This document shows positions 55,214-64,000 of a DNA stretch of 64,000 nucleotides, piece by piece. The DNA lies in contig JARBJD010000252.1 in NCBI GenBank assembly GCA_033064195.1, forward strand, positions 47,046 through 111,045, written 5' to 3'. Source of the stretch: Blattamonas nauphoetae (Eukaryota; Preaxostyla; Oxymonadida). Positions within the stretch are counted from its first letter, which is position 1. Each line of letters starts with the position of its first letter. The notes under the pieces were generated by a model. The model searched no databases. It had not been told where the DNA came from and was given only the letters and a program-made list of their open reading frames with translations. Position numbers and translations under genes: made by a program.

Positions 55214-57485
55214 TTAATTGTAATAAAATGGCGAGGTGAAAAATGAATTAGAATCAAAAAGAATAGGAGAGCTTGGAGGTGAATATAGAATTGGAGAAGT
55301 TGGAGTGATTGGATGAACAAGAGAATGAGAAGAATGAAAAAGTGAAGAAGGAGAAGAATGAATAAGTGAAGAAGGGGAAGAATGAATAAGTGAAGAAGGA
55401 AAAGAATGAAGAGTATGAGAATTAGGAGTTGAAGAAGAAACATTTGAAAGATATGAATAACGAAAAGATGTAAGAGACTGAAGACCCGAACTCACCTCAT
55501 TCTCATCCCGTCTCTCAACTTCCTCCTTCTCAAACACCTTCCTCTCCCTTTTGTCCTCTCCCCTCTTCTCTGAAAAACGCAATAAGAAGTCAAATGAAGA
55601 CGCGTTCACACAAACAGGGGCCCCGGTCAAGGAGGTATCTGATCGGAAAAATCCAAGGTATTCCTTCAGACCGGTGATTATGACCCGAAAATATGAGTGA
55701 CTGTCTGGGAAGACAGTATGTCTAAAGTGAATAAAAAGATGAACTATCAAAAGAGACACACCGGTGGAAGGAATGAACGGAATTTCCGTCATTCCCATTC
55801 AATTGAGTGAGATGTGAAGTGAAAAATCAATAAGGTCATCCGAGGAGCGGATTGGTTCAGTGAGGTGATGTGAAACAAAATTTGAAAGGACTCCGAATTC
55901 GGAGTCGCAGCAGTTTTCCCATGCTGCTCTGAAAAGAAACAGTACTGAATTTTCTTCCCTGAAAACAAGGGATTTTGAGAAGACAGAAAGTAACCGAGAA
56001 CATACTGGTTCCTAAAATGCGGACCAGTATCAGTAAATACAGTGATGTGTTTCTTGGAAGTGTATGAATCAAGAGAAAATAAATCGGCAAGACATTCTTG
56101 AACAAAACGGTGATCATGAGAAAGAACAGGGAAATAAAGTTGTGATATGTTTTTGATAACAGAATTCTGTGAGGTGAAACAAGTAATGCAGAGATGAGAA
56201 ACTGAAGTTTTAGATAAAAATCGTGTCCGACTTGGTCATTGGAAAGAGGTAATGTCCAATTTTCTTTAAAGTCCATGACGATGACCAATGTGTCATCGTC
56301 TATGGATGAAATGGATGAATTGTAATAATTTCTTTGTGTTTCGGCTATTTTTTGTGTTTTCTATTGTTTTTAGTTCATTTTGTTCTTTTCTGTGAGTTTT
56401 TGTTTTGTGCTTTTAATGTTTCTTCTTTTTTGTAAATATTTGCCTCGTTCACAAAGGAACAGAGGTCGGTTCTTTGTTGCTTTTTCAGGAATTTTGTTTG
56501 TTTGCAGAAAGTAGAGTAAGAGATTTTGGTTTTCCTTCCTCAACTAGCTGACGGTGAAGCTCCTTTTTCGTTGTTTCAAGGAGCCTTGTTTCGATGTGGT
56601 GTGTTTCGGTTGCTATGGTTTCGAGGGAGTTGTCCGGAGTTGATGGACTATCTGACCTGCTGAGGAGGAATAGCAGGTCATCGTCGTCCAGTGTGTCAAC
56701 TGCTGGCTTTTCTAATAGTATAAAGAGAATTGGGTGAAAAGGAGTGTGAGCATACGTTTCTTAACCCTCTTCTGTGGTTTTCTTTTCTGGTTTTCGCAGC
56801 TTGGTGACGTTTTATCTTCTATTGCTTTCATCAGTTCAGTGTCTTCGAGGATGTTTATTTTCTGTGAGAATGATTGAAAAAAGGAAAAGGAACCTGTTTT
56901 GAGGCCGGTCGACGTCGAGTGGGATTCCGAGGTCTCCCACCGATTCTGTCGAATCGGGAGCGGGCATAGTTATATGCCCCCTCCTCGACGTCGAAACCAA
57001 CAGCCTGTGTCTCGCCAAGTGAGAGTACTTGGGAGACACACTGCATCAATTTCACCTTGTCGTCTTTGCACCTCATTTCACGATGTAAATGAGTTAAAGA
57101 CGAAATAAGTGAAGTGAATTTATCTAAAGAGAGAAAGAATGAGAGAAAAGAAAGCCAAACTATTGTAATGAGCAAGGACAATCTCCTTGATTGGTATGAG
57201 TTCATGACGACTATCCAGAGCTTTGATGAGAGGTGCTGCTGGATAGTCGCGATATTGTTTGACGAGAAGGTCGTAAATCTCCTTCCCGTGCGTGCTAATG
57301 GTTGATTTGGGTTTTGTAATATAAGCTTCCATGGTTGCGAGAAGATATGATGGGGATAAGAATTTTCGAGTTTTGCTTGAATATTTCTTGGGGTTGTCTG
57401 AAGATGTGAGAAATCTGTCTTCAATGGCCCACAAGTCTGGGTCATCATCTTCTCTGACTCTATTCAAGAGTGAGAACACCCTCAA
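55214..57485 (-). mobile_element. DNA-transposon-like region with DDE/HGK transposase domain
   Basis: A run of minus-strand coding-like segments, in order from the high-coordinate end: 57485-57120 (MRVFSLLNRVREDDDPDLW...HGKEIYDLLVKQYRDYP), about 57080-56890 (VKLMQCVSQVLSLGETQAVGFD and a basic stretch), about 56250-55860 and 55798-55214. The 56250-55860 segment contains LSHDHRFVQECLADLF, then ITVFTDTGPHFRNQYVLGYF, then IQYCFFSEQHGK. This D-x-G-x-x-F ... F-F-x-x-x-H-G-K order resembles a class of eukaryotic RNase-H-fold transposase-derived proteins (SDG...FFxxxHGK). Segments are in more than one frame, so introns or decay are involved; I cannot tell which. Terminal repeats were not identified. 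Confidence 0.45.
55325..55415. repeat. Degenerate ~24-bp A/G-rich tandem repeat
   Basis: About four copies of GAAGAATGAATAAGTGAAG-type units inside the low-coordinate end of the transposon-like region. Confidence 0.7.
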
Positions 57486-57659
57486 CCGATGTCCAATTTC
57501 CCTCTTTACTCCTCCAACCCATCACCAACTATCCTCTTCCCACCCCCTACCCATCTCCCAACGACCTCTTCATGCTCCGACATCCTCACCAAATAACCTA
57601 ATTTTATCCCGCTGCCACTCTATTCGAACAGGTTATGCCCCCTTTCCCCTTCCATCCAT

Positions 57660-58532
57660 CTCAAATTCATCTCCTCCATCCCTCCACCCATCGCAAATTC
57701 ACCTACTTCCTCCCTCCACCCATCGCAAATTCACCTCCTTCCTCCCTCCACCCATCGCAGATTCACCTCCTTCCTCCCTCCACCCATCGCAAATTCACCT
57801 ACTTCCTCCCTCCACCCATCGCAAATTCACCTACTTCCTCCCTCCACCCATCGCAAATTCACCTCCTTCCTCCCTCCACCCATCGCAAATTCACCTACTT
57901 CCTCCCTCCACCCATCGCAAATTCACCTACTTCCTCCCTCCACCCATCGCAGATTCACCTCCTTCCTCCCTCCACCCATCGCAAATTCACCTACCTCCCT
58001 CCACCCATCGCAAATTCACCTACTTCCTCCCTCCACCCATCGCAAATTCACCTACTTCCTCCCTCCACCCATCGCAAATTCACCTACTTCCTCCCTCCAC
58101 CCATCGCAAATTCACCTACTTCCTCCCTCCACCCATCGCAAATTCACCTACTTCCTCCTCCACCCATCGCAAATTCACCTACTTCCTCCCTCCACCCATC
58201 GCACCTACTTCCTCCCTCCACCCATCGCAAATTCACTTCCTCCCTCCACCCATCGTAAATTCACCTACTTCCTCCCTCCACCCATCGCAAATTCACCTAC
58301 TTCCTCCCTCAACCCATCGCAAAATTCACCTACTTCCTCCCTCCACCCATCGCAAATTCACCTCCTTCCTCCCTCCACCCATCGCAAATTCACCTACTTC
58401 CTCCCTCCACCCATCGCAAATTCACCTACTTCCTCCCTCCACCCATCGCAAATTCACCTACTTCCTCCTCCACCCATCGCACCCACTCCTTCCTCCCTCC
58501 ACCCATCGCAAATTCACCTCCTTCCCTCACTT
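57660..58532. repeat. 32-bp minisatellite, about 27 copies
   Basis: The unit contains CCTCCACCCATCGCAAATTC and ACCTACTTCCTC. The period is 32, with several copies shortened by 3-10 bp. Because 32 is not a multiple of 3, an ORF through it encodes a longer-period peptide (HPSQIHLLPPSTHRKFTYF), which I do not consider a gene. Confidence 0.95.
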
Positions 58533-59270
58533 CCGCCAGTGGATCGACGGTCAAAACCACTCCTCTCAGCTCTGGAATATCATGCTCTTGATGATTAGAT
58601 GGTACTTATGCATGTTTTCCCGCAATTCCAATATCTTTTCGTCCATTGTCAACTATCACAAAGCGTGTTCCTCCTCCTTGTCATCAACTCGACCAATTCA
58701 CACCAATCCCAACTTTTGAGTGTTCACTCACTCCTCATTCATCTCCTCCGACTGTCCGTGTCGCACACACTTCCGACCGCCTCACCAAACTCAACAACAA
58801 GCCTTCATTCAAGCTCAGATGCAGCAATCACAACTAGTGGGCAAGAAACAACACCTTCTGGTTCTGAACACTTTTCAACAGCGCTATCACATGTACCACC
58901 AACAGAACCATCAACAATAGATGCAAATAAAACAAGCAAGCCCGATCCAACTCAAAATTGGTCAATTTGTCTCCACAGAGCAACAAAACAAGCCATTCAA
59001 CAACAGTTTGCCCCGAAAGATATGGAGCAAAGTACAGCTCCTGAAGGATATTCTGTCAGAAAAATACAGCAATAGCAACAACTTGAAATTTCGCAAATGC
59101 CATAGTCTCCAAAGGATCTCAAAACTCGTCTGCAGTCTTCATCTCTGAAATATCATTATCTCCCTGAAAAGTGGTGAAAATCAGTGCCTCACACAATAGT
59201 CTAGACTAATCGAACATAGTGAATCTCGAATTGTTGCCACTTAGTTTATGGATTAAGTGATTGATCAATG
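58533..59270. other. No gene supported
   Basis: Several overlapping short plus-strand ORFs (58599-59075 and others), rich in Ser, Thr and Gln, with no recognisable domain. Could be decayed coding sequence. Confidence 0.35.
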
Positions 59271-59274
59271 CGAG

Positions 59275-59960
59275 TTCTGCACGCTCTCATCCTTCCTGAA
59301 TCGTCCGTGGAGCCCAGTAACATCGACAGCACTCTCACAAAATTGACCATTACCATCAACAGTGCAGTGTACAAACCAACTACGTCCACTCTGCGCGAAT
59401 CACAATCGTCAAGTTTACCTTGACGAAATCCTCCATCGACGCGTCTGCTCTTAAAGCTGACATCTCCTGTGGCACTCTACAGTCACTCATAAACCATCAG
59501 CGTGTGAGGTCAAGGACAGAACTTCACATTTAGCCTCCGACATCGTCGTTCACACGACGCATTCCGGGTTCGATCCAAACGTCGACGACCGCATCGTGCT
59601 GGATTACAATCTCGAAAACACCAAGAACTGCACGCGCACGTACTTCGTGGTATTCCTTCAAAAGAATGGTCCAGTAAACCCTTCACATTTATCCTACGAC
59701 ATCAAGTCGTTCACACGACGCATTCCGGGTTCGATCCAAACGTCGACCACCTCACAAGCATGTCTTGGTCGACTACGCCGACAGAGTCGCTCTCTGCGCT
59801 CCAGTCGATCGTCCTCAGTTAAATGTTCAACTGCGGACAGCCACAGCTCCATCAAACCAGTGATACAGACTTCGCCAGTCAACTCACCCAGCTTACTCTG
59901 ACGAAGGGTTCCCTTTATCACCAACGCTTCCATCATCGACACCCACTCTGCCAGCATGCC
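59275..59960 (+). pseudogene. Decayed coding-like remnant, family unknown
   Basis: Codon-like stretches with alternating hydrophobic/polar pattern lie in different frames (for example ARITIVKFTLTKSSIDASAL near 59400 and PNVDDRIVLDYNLENT near 59580), interrupted and without a plausible splice model. It also holds an imperfect direct repeat of ~65 bp (about 59525-59590 and 59680-59748, sharing TTCACACGACGCATTCCGGG). I do not recognise the parent gene. Confidence 0.35.
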
Positions 59961-60084
59961 TATATCCCACGCACCATCTCGCGCAACGACACTCTCCCCG
60001 ACGACGAATCTGATATGTTTGTGCACGGTGGAGTGAACTCGGACTCACTCCAGTCCAACTGCAGCAACATTAGTTATGTCAGTC

Positions 60085-61128
60085 CATTCTCCACTCGCTT
60101 CCCTCGCTGCACGCCACTCTGCACTCGCTTCCCTTGCTGCACGCCACTCGCACTCGCTTCCCTCGCTCCACGCCTCTCTGCACTCGCTTCCCTCGCTCCA
60201 CGCCTCTGCACTCGCTTCCCTTGCTGCACGCCTCTCTGCACCCCGCTTCCCTTGCTGCACGCCACTCTGCACTCGCTTCCCTCGCTCCATGCCTCTCTGC
60301 ACTCCGCTTCCTCGCTCCACGCCTCTGCACTCGCTTCCCTTGCTGCACGCCACTCTGCACTCGCTTCCCTTGCTGCACGCCTCTGCACTCGCTTCCCTCG
60401 CTCCACGCCTCTCTGCACTCGCTTCCCTCGCTCCACACCTCTCTGCACTCGCTTTCCTCGCTCCACGCCTCTCTGCACTTCCGCTCCCACGCCTCTCTGC
60501 ACCCCGCTTCCCTTGCTGCACGCCTCTCTGCACTCGCTTCCCTCGCCCACGCCTCTCTGCACTCGCTTCCCTCGCTCCACGCCTCTCTGCACTCCGCTTT
60601 CCTCGCTCCACGCCTCTCTGCACTCGCTTCCCTCGCTCCACGCCTCTCTGCACTCGCTTCCCTTGCTGCACGCCACTCTGCACTCGCTTCCCTCGCTCCA
60701 CGCCACTCTGCACTCGCTTCCCTCGCTCCACGCCTCTCTCTGCACTCGCTTCCCTCGCTCCACACCTCTCTGCACTCGCTTTCCTCGCTCCATGCCTCTG
60801 CACTCGCTTCCCTCGCTCCACGCCTCTCTGCACTCCGCTTCCCTCGCTCCACGCCTCTCTGCACTCGCTTTCCTCGCTCCACGCCTCTCTGCACTCGCTT
60901 CCCTCGCTCCACTCTGCACTCCGCTTCCCTCGCTCCACGCCTCTCTGCACTCGCTTCCCTCGCTCCATGCCTCTCTGCACTCGCTTCCCTTGCACGCCAC
61001 TCTGCACTCTCCGCTTTCCTCGCTCCATGCCTCTCTGCACTCGCGTCCCTCGCTTCACGCCACTCTGCACTCCGCTTCCCTCGCTGCACGCCTCTCTGCA
61101 CTCGCTTTCCTCGCTCCACGCCTCTCTG
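60085..61128. repeat. 30-bp C-rich minisatellite, about 35 copies
   Basis: The unit consists of CACTCGCTTCCCTCGCTCC plus ACGCCTCTCTG. Many copies carry small insertions or deletions and a GCTCC/GCTGC variant, unlike the nearly indel-free 52.7-54.5 kb array. Open frames on both strands are repeat by-products. Confidence 0.95.
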
Positions 61129-62365
61129 CACCTGCCTTACCTACCGCAACCCAAACGTATCCTGACATCTCATTCTCAGCTCGGAGATCCTATTAGCTTC
61201 TGATGTCCGTCTCTTCGAGACTTGATCTTTTCTTTTCATTTCTGCCTTCGAAACTTCTTCATTTCGTCTTATTTCTCGTTTCACTTTCTCCAAATCATTT
61301 CTTCATTCCCATCCTCGAGATCTCAAATCCTTACTCTCCACATTCTCACATCCACTCGTGAATCTCACAACAATCTCTAAATTGAATCTTGGTTTTACCC
61401 ATTTCGCACGCTTCGCCACAATTCGAATGACAGACTTTCCCGGCTTGGACGCGCTTTTTACCTGTTACACCCCCTTTGCACTTCTGCACCTTAACAAGTC
61501 TTTTTCCAGCTGATGGAGGCCCCGGAGCAAGATCCGACCGAGAAAATGTCAATCACTGTGATCGCACGCCAGATACCCACTATGGCCGTGCATCATCCTT
61601 TCAAATTGCTCACCCCAATGTCCCAAACCCGCCCGTGATCTCGAACTCGTCATTTTGTAAATTCATACCCTCTGACCACCTCCACACCACCCAACAGTTG
61701 GATTACTCACACGTGCCACTCTACACACTTCACCCTTTCAATGTCCCTGCATATTCATTTTAATACCCCTCCACCGACCAGACCCTATTCACTGTCCAGA
61801 TCGGGTCGTGAACGCACAGGTCGAACACCTAACATCTCCCAACCATCTCCTCCATCGCCCAATCTCCTATCCACACTGACGAAACAAACAACCTACCCTC
61901 TCTGCAGCCTACACCCTCGCAACATCGACAGGACCGCAACAAAACTGCACTACCTGAAATCATCGTCCGCACCGAATCGGTCTTTCCGCTCCCATTCAAC
62001 AACAAAGCTAATCCACTCTCCCAGTTGACAATCTCAAACGAGATCCTTGGTGGAATGGGGAACCAGATCTCACTATTTACCAAGTATCCACCGTCAACCA
62101 CCGACCAACCTCCCAAGCTGCCTAAGCACCCTGCACATATTCACAACCCACTCAACTGCTATCAAACATGGAGAGAGGAGGAGGCCCTTCCACCACCACC
62201 AAAAGTCGGAAGGAAGACTCAGAAGGATGAATGCACGAAAATCGGGCAATGCAGAGTATTGGGATGGTTCACTGGATAGAACAAGAACACAAAACAGTCA
62301 AGGAAATCGGAATGAACCAAACCAACTGGAAGAAGAAGGATAAAGAGGACAAGGAAGAGGAAGTT
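61129..62365. other. No gene supported
   Basis: Only short ORFs. A minus-strand 68-codon ORF (61346-61552) is Cys/Lys rich (KCKGG, CHSNCGEACEMG) and might be a remnant, but nothing else supports it. Confidence 0.35.
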
Positions 62366-62722
62366 GAGAGAGAAAAACTGTAGAAGTACAGGACAGATCC
62401 GAAACACTAGAACCACCAGAAGCACATCAACCACATCTTGAAGCAGGAACTATCTCAGAACCACTATCGGACATTCAAGAGGAATCACAAAATGAAAAGA
62501 TCCTGAGAGATTGGGATTCATATGGAGACACAATCAGAAACAAACAAAGCACAAGAAGAGAGAAAACACTAGTGAAGGAAGCGAAAACAGAATTGAAGGA
62601 GGAAAATGATCAATTGACGAGAAATGAAGACACTAAAGAAACGACCATCGACTCAGACACCCAGCCATATCATCCCTCAATAACCTGTCCAATCTGCTTC
62701 CAGCGATCCTACCTGTCCTGAA
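62366..62722 (+). pseudogene. Open charged stretch ending in a zinc-finger-like motif
   Basis: About 118 codons without a stop but lacking an early ATG, rich in Glu, Lys and Thr. It ends ITCPICFQRSYLS, then a stop, then THIRTN in the same frame, which looks like a broken C2H2 finger. Possibly debris of a transposable element or host zinc-finger gene. Confidence 0.3.
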
Positions 62723-63696
62723 CTCACATCAGAACAAACAGATACCTTCATCTAAACCAAAGAAGAACATGAAGATCCCAACTCACGCTAAATAGAGAAC
62801 GGAGGCAGAACAAGACATTATCATTGATTGTGTGGAGTGGTCGTTGGCTCGTTTTGACTGTCATTCAGTCACGACAGTTCAGACCGTAAACCGCCACTCT
62901 CGCTCGCCTTATCTCTTTCACACGCCACTCTCTTCTTGAGCTGCCCGAGGTGAAGGGAATGGGGATGGCTGATGAATTGGAATGGCTGTGTCGGGTAGAG
63001 TTCATTTTGACTTGTGCGAAGCTGTATCCAAAGCAAAGGACGAAAGTGGGACTCTTGAGGCAGATCTCGTCGATATCAAACCACAACACACGCAGACGAG
63101 ATTAGACGCTGAGCAGCTACGGCAGGACGAGTGGGAGATCGTCGTCAAGTCAATTCTCCACACCCACATTTCCAACTTCAGAAGCTCCAAACTGGAAGTG
63201 TGCATCTTTCTCGTGAATCCATTTCACTGTATTGGTTCCATGAACATTTTTTCTAAAACTGTGCACATAACTCATGACTAAGTTGTCTTTCGGGCCAATA
63301 AAACGTATCGATTTGAGATGACGAAATAGAGAGCATAATCATAAAAAGACTATTGAGAACTCATTCATTCTTGACAACGATGTATTCGACAACTTTTGAA
63401 ATCGAAAAACGGCCCGTAAGAAAATGTCATAAAAGATACGATTATGGTTGGATCAGACCACATCCCGAGACTGAACAAATTTGCAGATCAGAACGTCCGG
63501 AATCTTCATTTAGAAATGTAAACAATGTGAATTTGTGAAGGATTAAAGGATATTCGAAAATCGAAATGTCACTCGAACTTTTTCCGTTACGATCTCTGAT
63601 GTCAAAATTTCAACCCATTTCATATCGTGTCATTGTCTGTTCTACGTCATTTATGTAGATGAGACCAGAAATCAAACCGGTCATTTTCAAACGAAA
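62723..63696. other. No gene supported
   Basis: A 99-codon plus-strand ORF (62982-63281) and a second frame over the same bases both look weakly coding; neither has a domain. The end of this stretch should hold the promoter of the 63697 gene. Confidence 0.35.
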
Positions 63697-64000
63697 ATGC
63701 AGGATGGACAACCATTGACACTCTCAGAGCTGCATGAGTTCATCAGCACAGATCAAAAGACATTCATCCGCGCTCTCACCACATGTTATCCTCCTGGATG
63801 GGGCAGTGGTGAGGATATCTAATTTAAACTTCATTTTCTGGAAGGGCTCCACCGACCAACAAGACTTCGACATTTAACTGCATTTCTTCAAGGTGAAGAA
63901 ATAGGGAGAACTGGAACACGGTTGTATCTTAAAGAAGGTGAATCTAAGCAACTGCAGAGAACCAACATTCTGGAATTGATTTCCAATGGTCTGCATCCAA
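63697..64000 (+). CDS. Partial 5' end of an unrecognised gene
   Basis: Exon 1 63697-63808 and exon 2 from 63893, across an 84-nt GT-AG intron; it continues past the window edge. It reads MQDGQPLTLSELHEFISTD, then TFIRALTTCYPPGWGSG, then EEIGRTGTRLYLKEGE and TNILELISNGLHP. Codon pattern and splice signals are good, but too little is present for a family call. In-frame coding potential also extends about 35 nt upstream of the ATG to a possible acceptor, so an earlier exon is possible. Confidence 0.55.

Noticed and set aside
57331-58719. 462-codon Pro/His/Ser-rich ORF
   Set aside because: Created by the 32-bp array; no support outside it.
59560-59590. GGTTCGATCC, a tRNA-like B-box, in both direct-repeat copies
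   Set aside because: The flanking bases cannot form a T-arm stem and no acceptor or anticodon arm fits; likely chance in coding-like sequence.
60045-61203. Several 300-450-codon ORFs on both strands
   Set aside because: By-products of the 30-bp C-rich minisatellite; low-complexity peptides only.

Overview
The window looks like nuclear DNA of a small, gene-dense, intron-rich flagellate protist, most likely an oxymonad (Metamonada, Preaxostyla; Monocercomonoides/Blattamonas type). This is an inference from the gene set, not a search result. It rests on typical eukaryotic genes (SUMO, HIRA, Ras, ARPC5, CK1, NSUN5, EFR3), many short GT-AG introns, an extracellular beta-helix membrane protein with repeated CG...PC motifs, and use of TAA, TAG and TGA all as stops.

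Positions 1-49,600 are a compact gene array of about 21 genes on both strands. In order: a two-TM protein (-), SUMO (+), HIRA (-), maspardin/SPG21 (+), ARPC5 (+), a beta-helix surface protein (+), a multi-RRM protein (+), an orphan (+), Ras (-), a giant LRR-PP2C phosphatase (-), a two-RRM protein (+), a phospholipase B-like protein with a TM tail (-), a CK1 kinase (-), a cyclin (+), NSUN5 (-), an 1832-aa coiled-coil protein (-), an orphan (+), a small multi-TM protein (-), an EF-hand protein (+), an EFR3-like protein (+) and a second PP2C (-). I spliced most of these by hand. Summed exon lengths are divisible by three in every complete model, and the joins restore family-conserved segments. 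Many introns are only 29-40 nt. Several head-to-head pairs have start codons 30-90 bp apart.

Positions 49,845-51,607 hold a near-perfect inverted-repeat element with 672-bp arms and further inverted repeats nested in each arm. Positions 52,585-61,130 are gene-poor and repeat-rich. They hold a 62-copy 30-bp minisatellite, a 33-bp, a 32-bp and a second 30-bp array, a compact multi-hairpin sequence, and a minus-strand region with a transposase-like domain. Decayed coding-like stretches follow, and a partial gene enters at 63,697.

Functionally the genes are housekeeping or signalling: chromatin (HIRA, SUMO), actin (ARPC5), membrane and lipid signalling (EFR3, Ras), phosphorylation (two PP2Cs, CK1, cyclin), RNA (two RRM proteins, NSUN5) and endo-lysosome (maspardin, PLBD). 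No operon-like functional clustering is evident.
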